A stretch of 30,929 bases of DNA from JANRKH01 sp033763595 (GTDB lineage: Bacteria; Pseudomonadota; Alphaproteobacteria; Rickettsiales; Rickettsiaceae), in the NCBI GenBank assembly GCA_033763595.1, contig JANRKH010000033.1, forward strand, positions 1 to 30,929. The letters are read 5' to 3'. The notes under the pieces were generated by a model that saw only the letters and a list, made by a program, of their open reading frames with translations, was not told the origin of the DNA and ran no database searches. Shown here piece by piece: positions 23,654-30,929 of the stretch (position 1 is the first letter of the stretch; the number at the start of each line of letters is the position of its first letter). A program made the translations under genes and the position numbers.

Positions 23654-25984
23654 TCATACATCTTGGCTCTCTGATCCAAACCCCGAATCTTCGCCTATTG
23701 CAAAAACATGAACATTAGATGCATAATGATCATTTTCTTGATGCATCGGACTTCGTATAGGAGGATATTGATTATCTGCTTCTTTATCTTTATTAAGTGT
23801 GATAACTACCGACTTAGAATGATCATCATTTTTTGATGAAGGCTTTGAAAATTTGTGATAAATTGCTCCGCGACAATATCCTAATTCGCTATAATATCTA
23901 ATCAGACAACATAATTCTTTTGGTTCTATTAGTTTGTTTTCAATCAAGTAATCACGTAACACATTATTATCAGAATCTGATAAAGCTGATGTATCTCCTT
24001 CTTTTAGTTTTTTGATAATGGTATTTTTTATTCTTGCCACATCTTCATTAACTTCTATGCCCGCTAGTTCTTTAGAGATTTCTCCTTTATTAAACTCAAT
24101 AATCAAGTCATTGCGCTTCTCATTAAGTCTAATTCCTATTTCATCATGTTTTAGATCTATATGATTCCCGTCTTGAATAAATTTATGTTTATGGCCGGTA
24201 CAATTTTTCACTATAGACGCAATCCTGCCATAGAAGCAAAAACATGCAGCGGAGGCACATGCGCCAATTACAGTAAAAATTGTTGATATAGTTTCTGTAA
24301 TCACGTCATTTGTAGCAGTATCTATTACACCAGGAGTCGGCTGAACTGCAGGAATTTGAGTTGGATCAAATGTAGGAAGTGAAGTTGGCGATGCGGTTGG
24401 GCTTGTCGGAAAAATTGTTGGTATTTTTGTTGGATAGTTTGTTGGGATATATGTTACAAATCCGCTTTTTGCTCCATATATAACATATGAATTTCCTGTT
24501 ACTGCAGATCCTATTATAATATCATCATAGCCGTCTTTGTTTATATCACCTGCTCCGCTTACTGAATAACCCTGTTTAGGATTATCCGTTTCACCTGTAG
24601 CTCCTACTATTGAAAAACCATATGAATTTACATTAGATAGACTAATTGTTTCAGGAAGATCGGTACTTCCATAAATAACAAAAGATTCAGCTGAGTTAGA
24701 CGCCCCTCCAAAAGGCGCTCCAATGATTATATCGTCTTTACCATCAGCATTGATATCGCCAGTATTACTTACTGATGAACCTGAGTAGCTTCCAGAAATA
24801 CCAGTTATGGTAATTCCTGAGCTTCCAAGACCATTTTGAATGTAAAGAGGACTAGTAAGTTTACTGCCGCCAAAAATTATATAAGATTCTCCAGTATTGC
24901 TGTTATAAGCTGGTGCCCCGATTACCATATCATCTTTACCGTCTTTATTTACGTCTCCTGCTTTAGAAACGGACCAGCCAAATTGACTCCCAGATTTTCC
25001 AACAATAATTAATCCTACATCATTTAAATTTGCCGGAGAATAGTAATCATATCTATTAGTACTTCCATATAAAATATATACTTTGCCTTGGTTTGAATTA
25101 GTATAAGGAGCTCCAATTATTATATCTGATAAACCATCATTATTTATGTCTGCTCCGCTTACTGAATATCCAATATAATCACCTTCTGTACCAAAATAAG
25201 TGTAAAAGAATTCTTTGTTACTAGTTAAATCAACATTTGTCTTGTTTTTGCCTCCGTAAATTACAATTACTGTTCCAGTTCCATCATTTTGATCGCCTCC
25301 AGTACTTGCGCCGATTGCTATATCATCAATCCCGTCTCCATCAATGTCACCAACTCCGCTCACAGAAGCTCCGAGCTGGCTATTTTGATTTGGATTGTAA
25401 ATTGCAAAACCTACACTTGCATCTAAATTGGTAGATAAAACTATTACTGAATCTTCTCTTTGGTTTTTACTATTACCGTAAATAACGTATGCAGCGCCAG
25501 TTCCATAAGCGTAAGGAGCTCCTATAATTATATCATCAATCCCGTCTTTATTTACATCGCCTGCTCCGTTTGAAGATAGGCCGCTACCTCCTTTAGTAGA
25601 ATAATCACCTGCGATAATGAACCCACTATATGATGATGAGTTAGATAGATCAATTTTACTCGGCATATAATCTCCTCTTCCGTATATTATATAGGATTTT
25701 CCTTCGCTTGAATTTGCAGCTGGGGCTCCAATAATATAATCATCGATATCGTCTCCATTAACGTCTCCTAGTTTATTTACAGAATAGCCACTATTACTTC
25801 CTGCAGTGCCTTGGGCTATGAAACCAATTGCAGGATTCGAAGAAAGACTATCAAGATATATAGAAGAGGTATCTGCAAGATAAAATATCTTATGCGCATC
25901 ATCTAATTCCCTTGGAGCTAATCCAGGAACTGACAAGTATAAGCCCGTCATGCCAATAAAAGTGTTTTTTAAATTTAATTTCAT
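23654..25984 (-). CDS. Integrin-alpha-like FG-GAP seven-blade propeller surface protein
   Basis: The 776-residue protein has seven FG-GAP repeats in about 52-505. Each ends with a calcium-type loop D-x-[ND]-x-D-G-x-x-D followed by IIIGAP-like and YVIYG-like strands (first loop DVNGDDIDD at 74-82). Seven units make one complete beta-propeller, as in integrin alpha heads. A Pro-Thr stalk follows at 512-551 (PT spaced every 3-5 residues, for example PTIFPTSPTASPTSLPT). One TM helix lies at about 565-592, then a 184-residue charged, cytoplasmic-like tail. The N terminus is weakly hydrophobic, so export route is unclear. GAGG precedes the ATG. A role as host-facing adhesin is inferred. It is divergent in style from the housekeeping genes to its left. 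Confidence 0.88.
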   Translation of the reverse strand: MKLNLKNTFIGMTGLYLSVPGLAPRELDDAHKIFYLADTSSIYLDSLSSNPAIGFIAQGTAGSNSGYSVNKLGDVNGDDIDDYIIGAPAANSSEGKSYIIYGRGDYMPSKIDLSNSSSYSGFIIAGDYSTKGGSGLSSNGAGDVNKDGIDDIIIGAPYAYGTGAAYVIYGNSKNQREDSVIVLSTNLDASVGFAIYNPNQNSQLGASVSGVGDIDGDGIDDIAIGASTGGDQNDGTGTVIVIYGGKNKTNVDLTSNKEFFYTYFGTEGDYIGYSVSGADINNDGLSDIIIGAPYTNSNQGKVYILYGSTNRYDYYSPANLNDVGLIIVGKSGSQFGWSVSKAGDVNKDGKDDMVIGAPAYNSNTGESYIIFGGSKLTSPLYIQNGLGSSGITITGISGSYSGSSVSNTGDINADGKDDIIIGAPFGGASNSAESFVIYGSTDLPETISLSNVNSYGFSIVGATGETDNPKQGYSVSGAGDINKDGYDDIIIGSAVTGNSYVIYGAKSGFVTYIPTNYPTKIPTIFPTSPTASPTSLPTFDPTQIPAVQPTPGVIDTATNDVITETISTIFTVIGACASAACFCFYGRIASIVKNCTGHKHKFIQDGNHIDLKHDEIGIRLNEKRNDLIIEFNKGEISKELAGIEVNEDVARIKNTIIKKLKEGDTSALSDSDNNVLRDYLIENKLIEPKELCCLIRYYSELGYCRGAIYHKFSKPSSKNDDHSKSVVITLNKDKEADNQYPPIRSPMHQENDHYASNVHVFAIGEDSGFGSESQDV

Positions 25985-26076
25985 AAAGCCTCATAAGTCT
26001 TAAATTTAGTTTAGATTATAAACTTAAAGGTTATAATAAATTTTTTTTAGTGTCAATACAATTATAAGTATATATC

Positions 26077-26232
26077 ATGGCAAAACATAAATTACTAATG
26101 CAATATTATAAAGTTTTTAACCTTATAGAATCAAAGGATAAGACAAACGCCGTAAGTTCAAAAGATGCACTCCTCAGACTCTCCAAAGTAAAAAAAGTAA
26201 AGATACAAAACAAATGGTTCTTGGAGAAGTAA
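26077..26232 (+). CDS. Small ORF, unknown, possible transposase tail remnant
   Basis: A 51-residue plus-strand frame, MAKHKLLMQY to QNKWFLEK, with a basic segment LRLSKVKKVKIQ near the end. It is too short to classify. The pattern SKDALLRLSKVKKVKI vaguely resembles C termini of IS1634/IS4-type transposases, so it may be a relic that left the short repeats nearby; this is a guess. No clear Shine-Dalgarno. It lies in the 557-base gap between the FG-GAP gene and the gene at 26542, otherwise occupied by a family F repeat and unassigned AT-rich DNA (26385-26541). Confidence 0.3.
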   Translation: MAKHKLLMQYYKVFNLIESKDKTNAVSSKDALLRLSKVKKVKIQNKWFLEK

Positions 26233-26276
26233 ATCTCAAATCTGCAAAGCTGTTTGGTGATCTTGTCATAGGAGTT

Positions 26277-26384
26277 ATAGCAAATCTCTAGAATTAAATA
26301 ATACTAGGAGCAAGTCACGAAGCCTACTCTCGTGCTAGGTGAGCGACGAGCTAGAAGAAAGTACTTAAAAATGGGATTTGGTAT
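26277..26384. repeat. Family F repeat, core-hybrid copy
   Basis: A 108-bp copy in inverted orientation with ends ATAGCAAATCTC and GGGATTTGGTAT. Its core contains TAGGTGAGCGACGAG, which other F copies lack (they have a TAAGCCTTTAGC-type segment here) but which all three family M copies carry. It is the bridging form between the two families. Confidence 0.85.
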
Positions 26385-26541
26385 TACGTAAAAATCAGGA
26401 AAGTTTGAGGTTAATAGTATTTTGAGGATAAAATATTGTGCGTATAAGGTTCTTGAGTATTTCTTATGTCAAACTGAGGTTAAATAATATTATGATAAAT
26501 TAGCGAGTAATCCAGAGAGACGACCAGACACTGTTATAAAA

Positions 26542-27513
26542 CTACTGTTCCAAAAAGGTGCGGCGTGGTGCCCTAAACGGCTCAGTAGCATAAAATCCCC
26601 ACAGAAAAACATTAGAAGGAGGAGTTTTAGTGACTAAGGTATTTTTATATTCTCTATCATATCCTCCACCAGAAACTTTATTATCAACATTCAGCACTTT
26701 TCTTATTGGAGAAGTAGCACTATCAATCCTTCTGTTAGGATCTCCAATGCTATTCATATACTCTGATGAATGCTTATTAACAAATGCTTGTTCATCAGGT
26801 GAAAGGATGCCGAATAGTCGACCCACTCTTCGCTTAGCAGAGTTACGAATTTTCTCGTATTCAGGCTTGATCCTTGCAGCCTTTAAATTCGCAGTATCTA
26901 GATCCCTCCTTGCTACCTCTCCAGGTGCTATTTGAGTTACCGTATTTGCAGCAAATATAGCTGCGAAGGATTTTCTACTAAAACCAGCCTCTTTTGGATC
27001 TGTCATTACTAGACGCATGGTAGAAGCTCTGATAAAATCATGTGCATCTTTTTGTCCATGCGTAGCAACATTAGAGCCGGAGTGACCAGCAGCTTTTCCA
27101 TTTTTTCCCGACAATAATGTTTGTGCAGTATCAGTTCTAAAAGAATCTGCAAGCTCTAACACCATAGATAAAGTTTCTGTTGGAACTGTGATGCCAGAAA
27201 ATTTGGCAAAGTAGCTTGGCGATTTGGCATTCGCAAGAGTGGTTGTACCATCAAGATTATCTCGCGCTTTACGCAAATAATTATATGTATCAGTCGTCAC
27301 TGCTGATTCATGGTTACCGGTAGAGTAGCCAAAAAGAGTGCCACTTGAGGAAGTTCTATAATTATTTTGAGTAGAAAATCTTTGATTCTTGGTTTGGCTG
27401 TTTGTTAGACTTAAGTCATTTTTTATTTCATATATTGAAAGTTTCTGTCTTTTACTTTTATTGTGCGTGAATGTGAAGTCATATTCTACTTCGTCTCTTT
27501 TTCGCTTAGTCAT
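26542..27513 (-). CDS. Unknown protein with bipartite NLS-like N terminus
   Basis: I do not recognise a family for this 323-residue protein. The N terminus has two basic clusters, KRKR at 3-6 and KSKRQK at 19-24, separated by 12 residues; this fits a classical bipartite nuclear localisation signal. Residues 30-70 are polar and Asn/Ser/Thr-rich, and the remainder is soluble and helical, with no transmembrane segment and no Sec signal. GAGGG precedes the ATG. It lies 138 bases downstream of the Ser-rich gene on the same strand, inside a block of putative surface and secreted proteins. An effector delivered to the host nucleus is an attractive inference, but basic N termini also occur in DNA- or RNA-binding bacterial proteins. 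Confidence 0.65.
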   Translation of the reverse strand: MTKRKRDEVEYDFTFTHNKSKRQKLSIYEIKNDLSLTNSQTKNQRFSTQNNYRTSSSGTLFGYSTGNHESAVTTDTYNYLRKARDNLDGTTTLANAKSPSYFAKFSGITVPTETLSMVLELADSFRTDTAQTLLSGKNGKAAGHSGSNVATHGQKDAHDFIRASTMRLVMTDPKEAGFSRKSFAAIFAANTVTQIAPGEVARRDLDTANLKAARIKPEYEKIRNSAKRRVGRLFGILSPDEQAFVNKHSSEYMNSIGDPNRRIDSATSPIRKVLNVDNKVSGGGYDREYKNTLVTKTPPSNVFLWGFYATEPFRAPRRTFLEQ

Positions 27514-27643
27514 TATTTTTCACCCTCTCAGTTATAGACATACAAGCAATATCAAATCCAGTTACCTCCGCAGATTCAACGCATTTTATCATATAGCACG
27601 CCTAAAATTATAATTATATGGGCTTTAAAAAATTACTAAATAT

Positions 27644-27656
27644 GCTAGACTCTAGC
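27644..27656 (-). terminator. Weak hairpin at the stop of the Ser-rich gene
   Basis: On the minus strand GCTAG-AGT-CTAGC straddles the TAG stop, followed by an AT-rich stretch ending in ATTTTTT about 20 bases later. The stem has only five pairs and the T run is not adjacent, so termination is doubtful. Confidence 0.25.
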
Positions 27657-29166
27657 CAATCGCTAAAGCTCTGATTGCAAAACCACACGGATTTGTTGGT
27701 GATAAAGTGTCAGATGGAGTAATTGTAATTGAAATTTGATTCAACCCCATGTTTAAATAATCATGATAGTCTAGCGACGCATAGTCCTTATTCCTGAGCG
27801 TTATGGCTATTAAATTTTCTTCTCCGCCTTGAGCTTCTTGAGAATCAATATGCTTGACAATAGAAGTATCTGAATTTTTATTGAATACAATATTCATTAA
27901 TGAGCCCATTTCTGTAGTTTTCCAACATTTGAGATATAGTGTATAATCTAGATTGCTATCTATAACTTTAAAAAATATATCAATTGCTACTGTACCATCA
28001 GAAAAATCAGTAGACATGATTTCTGTAAATCCACCACCTCTAATAAGCAAATTATTGGATCCAGAGCTTATTGAAAAATTACTTCCTTTCTGAGGTTTAA
28101 TTGCAAACTTATCAGGCAAGAAGCCTGTCACAGACCCATTGCCCAACGGTTCTAGAGCTAGCAAGCGAAGATCCATTGTTTCTGAAGTAAATCCAAAAGA
28201 TCCATTGTTATTTATTGATACTTGATTTTTGTTATTATTGGTCTGATGCGTAGCAGTAATATATTCCAACTCATGTTTAAGCTGGATTTGTGGCTCTACC
28301 ACTGCTTCTTTGTTAAATGTAACGATCCACGATGCTTTAGAAACAAAATCCACTCCAAATAATGAAAGCTGCGATGGAGGTGAAACAATAGTTACATTTT
28401 CTTTATTTGTTTCAAATAGTCTCTGCATAATATTGTCTGGTATAAAAAACTGTTGACTTGTTTGATCATAATAATAATTGAATAACATAACATTCCATGG
28501 GTATTCTTGTCCCCATACCCATGTCGGTGATTGATTATTTTGATCTATAATAGCGTAACTACCCCAATCTTTGATACTCATGGAACTGCCATCTGTAAAC
28601 TGACTATCACTGCTCACATCTCTATTATTGCTACTAGATGAACTGTTAGTATTTGTTTTTGTGTCATCAGAACTACTAGAGTAATCAGCGGAAACATTTG
28701 CTGTAGGTGCGAAGCCAATGAAACCAGCGCTTATAGACACACCATAGCTATTAGTTTGTGAAGTAGAAGAGCCGCTAGTATATCCCTTTGAGAATGATGT
28801 CCCGGTAGAAGAGCCGCTAGAATTAGAGGCACTACTATCAGTATTAATCGAAGTATTTAGAGTTTTCGGTGTATATGATATTAGAGTGCTATGCAGGATG
28901 TCCCCTGAAATAGCTATATTATTTGTTAACAAGACAGGATAGTTAGTGAAACTGGTTCGTAGGCTTGGATTAGGGTCATACACGTTCATATTTGGTATTA
29001 CTATTCTCTGAGTACAATTCACCAAATATGATTTTTTGTTATCTAAATTCCTAACATCATTATATTCTCTTGTCTCGTATTGAACTATCGTAGTACCAAT
29101 TACTGTACCATCGATATTAATAGGTTTCTCTTCATAATGTGTATATAAATCTTTGACTTTTAACAT
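27652..29166 (-). CDS. Ser/Thr-rich protein, unknown; possible beta-pore-former
   Basis: The 504-residue protein has no Sec signal or obvious TM helix. Residues about 104-189 are dominated by Ser, Thr, Asn and Gly, with a central hydrophobic turn (YGVSISAGFIGFAPTANVSADY region, about 141-162). Ser/Thr-rich flanks around a hydrophobic tip are typical of the membrane-inserting hairpin of aerolysin-type beta-pore-forming toxins. The flanking domains are Trp/Tyr-rich beta (SPTWVWGQEYPWNVMLFNYYY). No family match is claimed. GAGG, eight bases before its ATG, overlaps the TGA of the upstream fibre-like gene, so translation is coupled to it. It could equally be a structural protein of the fibre system. 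Confidence 0.7.
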   Translation of the reverse strand: MLKVKDLYTHYEEKPINIDGTVIGTTIVQYETREYNDVRNLDNKKSYLVNCTQRIVIPNMNVYDPNPSLRTSFTNYPVLLTNNIAISGDILHSTLISYTPKTLNTSINTDSSASNSSGSSTGTSFSKGYTSGSSTSQTNSYGVSISAGFIGFAPTANVSADYSSSSDDTKTNTNSSSSSNNRDVSSDSQFTDGSSMSIKDWGSYAIIDQNNQSPTWVWGQEYPWNVMLFNYYYDQTSQQFFIPDNIMQRLFETNKENVTIVSPPSQLSLFGVDFVSKASWIVTFNKEAVVEPQIQLKHELEYITATHQTNNNKNQVSINNNGSFGFTSETMDLRLLALEPLGNGSVTGFLPDKFAIKPQKGSNFSISSGSNNLLIRGGGFTEIMSTDFSDGTVAIDIFFKVIDSNLDYTLYLKCWKTTEMGSLMNIVFNKNSDTSIVKHIDSQEAQGGEENLIAITLRNKDYASLDYHDYLNMGLNQISITITPSDTLSPTNPCGFAIRALAIG

Positions 29167-29174
29167 AATTTACC

Positions 29175-30929
29175 TCAATATTTTATAATAAAATTTAACG
29201 CTGCATTTATTGGTGTTTCACCAGTTGCAGCGCTTGGTTGGATTGAGCCAACATCAGATTTTGGTAAGGATAAATCCTCCATATCAGTTCTTGAGCTAAT
29301 ATTCGGGTCACGTCCAGATCCCAAATCTACGCCTCTTATAAATCTGCCCCTTAAGTCTGGTACAAAAAACTGCCCATCAGGACATACACTCTGATCTCCA
29401 AAGTTATACTGTATAACTTTGTAAAGGTCTGAATAAGTTACCTTAGATAGTGTTGTGTTACCTCCACATAACAACCAACCCTCTGGAATACTATATCTAG
29501 TACCTCCCCATATTATAATTGCGCCCAATGGATATTGATTTGTAGAGCTATTATTTATAATGAAATTTAACGCTGCATTTATTGGCGTTTCGCCAGTTGC
29601 AGCGCTTAATTGGATTGAGCCAACATCAACTTTTGCTAAGGATAAATCCTGCATATCAGTTCTTGAGCTTATATTCGGGTCACGTCCAGATCCCAAATCT
29701 ACGCCTCTTATAAATCTGCCCCTTAAGTCTGGTACAAAAAACTGACCATCAGGACATACACTCTGATCACCAAAGTTGTACTGGATAACATTAAAAAGGT
29801 CTTGATACTGTGACTGTAGTTTTGTGTCACCATTACATAACAACCAGCCCTCTGGAATATTGTCACTAAGGCCTCCCCACATCACAATTGCCCCTACTAG
29901 AAATTGATTTGCAGGGCTGCTATTGATAATAAAATTTAGTGATGCATTTATTGGTGCAGAGTTTTTATAAGTAGAGCAATAAAGGTCAATTATCTTGTAA
30001 TTATATTCTACCGCATTCACAAGAATAATTCTGCCTTGAAAAGTGGTAACTGTTACACATGACGTATTTTTGGTATTGAGTATTTCAACAGAATCAGTCC
30101 AGTTTATTCCGTCAGTTGAAGTACGAGAGTAAAGATTATGAGAATCATGATCACCATATACTAGAACAGCTGTATCTTGAAAATTTGTTAATGCTGCGCA
30201 AAACGGCTCACTAGCAGATACTATTTCGGTAGGATTAGTCCAGTTTATTCCGTCAGTTGAAGTACAAGAGTAAAGATTAGTATTTTCATTAGAATATACC
30301 AAAAGAGCTTTGTCTTGAAAATTTGCTAGGGCTATACTATATAATTGACCATTTGTTATTAGAGCAGCTTCAGTCCAGTTTATTCCGTCAGTTGAAGTAC
30401 GCGAGTAAAGATTATTAGCTCCATTAGAATATACCAAAAGTGCTTTGTTTTGAATATTTGTTAATGCTACGTAAAGCGGCTCAAAGGGGGCTGCTATTTC
30501 GGTAGGATTAGACCAGTTTATTCCGTCAGTTGAAGTGCGATGGTAAAGATTATTAGAATTAATTTCACTATATACTAAAGCAGCTTTGTCTCGAAAATTT
30601 GCTAGGGCTATATATGAACCCGGATCAGCGGCAGTTACTTCGGTAGGATTAGACCAGTTTATTCCGTCAGTTGAAGTACGAGAGTAAAGATTATAACTTC
30701 CATTAGAATATACAAAAAGAATTTTGTCTTGAATATTTGTTAGAGCTATTGGCTCAGCATAACTGCCTCCAGTAATGTTAGGTATCTTAACAATTGGCGT
30801 CCAGCCTAAATTAACAGCATTTTGTATCGAGCCTACATCCTCTCTTTTTAATGATAAATCCTGCATATCAGTCCTTGAATTAATATCCGCATCGCGTCCA
30901 GATCCTAAATCTGCTCCTACAATAAATCT
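29175..30929 (-). CDS. Fibre-like protein with Asp-box repeats and phage tail-collar modules, 5' end outside window
   Basis: The frame is open to the right edge, so the start is missing; 584 residues are visible (an internal Met at 30866 is not the start). In order: the end of a collar module (RFIVGADLGSGRDADINSRTD); then five TSTDGINW units spaced about 46 residues, matching the Asp-box (SxDxGxxW-like) of sialidase-type propellers, with a degenerate sixth. Two phage tail-collar modules follow (GAIVMWGG, IPEGWLLCNGDT, DQSVCPDGQFFVPDLRGRFIRGVDLGSGRD), and a third begins (INAALNFII) but ends at once with KY-stop. Such modules occur at tips of phage fibres and bind glycans. Likely a secreted or displayed adhesin; its stop TGA overlaps the ribosome site of the next gene. 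Confidence 0.8.
   Translation of the reverse strand, partial: RFIVGADLGSGRDADINSRTDMQDLSLKREDVGSIQNAVNLGWTPIVKIPNITGGSYAEPIALTNIQDKILFVYSNGSYNLYSRTSTDGINWSNPTEVTAADPGSYIALANFRDKAALVYSEINSNNLYHRTSTDGINWSNPTEIAAPFEPLYVALTNIQNKALLVYSNGANNLYSRTSTDGINWTEAALITNGQLYSIALANFQDKALLVYSNENTNLYSCTSTDGINWTNPTEIVSASEPFCAALTNFQDTAVLVYGDHDSHNLYSRTSTDGINWTDSVEILNTKNTSCVTVTTFQGRIILVNAVEYNYKIIDLYCSTYKNSAPINASLNFIINSSPANQFLVGAIVMWGGLSDNIPEGWLLCNGDTKLQSQYQDLFNVIQYNFGDQSVCPDGQFFVPDLRGRFIRGVDLGSGRDPNISSRTDMQDLSLAKVDVGSIQLSAATGETPINAALNFIINNSSTNQYPLGAIIIWGGTRYSIPEGWLLCGGNTTLSKVTYSDLYKVIQYNFGDQSVCPDGQFFVPDLRGRFIRGVDLGSGRDPNISSRTDMEDLSLPKSDVGSIQPSAATGETPINAALNFIIKY
29191..29931. repeat. Tandem tail-collar coding repeat (372 + 369 bp)
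   Basis: Unit 1 is 29191-29562 and unit 2 is 29563-29931; each starts AAATTTAACGCTGCATTTAT. The parts from about 29191-29420 and 29563-29792 are almost the same at the DNA level (the stretch around ACGCCTCTTATAAATCTGCC is identical), while the remainder is more diverged. This points to recent duplication or conversion of part of the unit. Confidence 0.9.
30085..30700. repeat. Tandem Asp-box coding repeats (about 138 bp)
   Basis: The segment AGTTTATTCCGTCAGTTGAA begins at 30101, 30242, 30377, 30515 and 30656, giving units of 141, 135, 138 and 141 bases, all multiples of three. The motif-coding segment is almost invariant while the connecting part varies. Unit number can therefore change by recombination without frameshift. 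Confidence 0.9.

Noticed and set aside
30085..30700. Possible CRISPR array from regularly spaced repeats
   Set aside because: Spacing is about 138 bases and all in frame; the repeats encode Asp-box protein units.

Overview
The window looks like chromosome of an obligate intracellular alphaproteobacterium, most likely of the order Rickettsiales. The DNA is AT-rich. It carries an ADP/ATP translocase of the energy-parasite type, pyruvate phosphate dikinase, a polyprenyl diphosphate synthase, a ProP-like MFS permease and a membrane-anchored CycM-type cytochrome c. Short palindromic elements fill many of the intergenic gaps. No phylogenetic computation was possible, so the order-level call is inference from gene content.

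Layout: (1) 1-1382: the first 13 codons of a tyrosine recombinase on the minus strand at the very edge, GGGGTAAC repeats just upstream of it, then tRNA-Ser(GGA) and tRNA-Pro(TGG), both minus, and a gene-poor stretch with palindromic repeats. The left edge is probably the integrase end of an island inserted at tRNA-Ser. (2) 1383-3993: tightly packed minus-strand envelope operon cpoB - YfgM/TPR-like protein - bamB. (3) 4602-11521: minus-strand overlapping cluster tlc - membrane-anchored unknown - ispB - ppdK. (4) 11731-13083: miaB, whose last residues and stop lie inside a palindromic repeat. (5) 13209-18186: a tandem pair of large, paralogous, dynamin-like/septin-like P-loop GTPases with membrane-active hydrophobic segments, translationally coupled. 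(6) 18380-23379: housekeeping block: MFS permease and xthA (minus), cycM (plus), an MscS channel (minus), rpmH and rnpA (plus). The rpmH-rnpA gap is split by a repeat inserted into another repeat. (7) 23654-30929: accessory, host-interaction-like region, all minus: an integrin-alpha-like seven-blade FG-GAP protein with a Pro-Thr stalk, one TM and a cytoplasmic tail; a protein with a bipartite nuclear-localisation-like N terminus; a Ser-rich protein resembling a beta-pore-former in composition; and a partial fibre-like protein with Asp-box repeats and phage tail-collar modules.

Two short repeat families run through the window. Family M (102 bp, TIR starting TAGTCTTTTA, flanked by TA) has two apparently identical copies and one 94-bp deletion copy. 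Family F (about 110 bp, ends ATACCAAATC/GATTTGGTAT) has at least six copies. The families have different ends but share an internal core, one M copy is nested inside an F copy, and F supplies the C terminus of MiaB.

The most unusual elements are the GTPase pair, the surface/effector-like cluster at the right edge, and the two core-sharing non-autonomous repeat families. The housekeeping genes appear intact.
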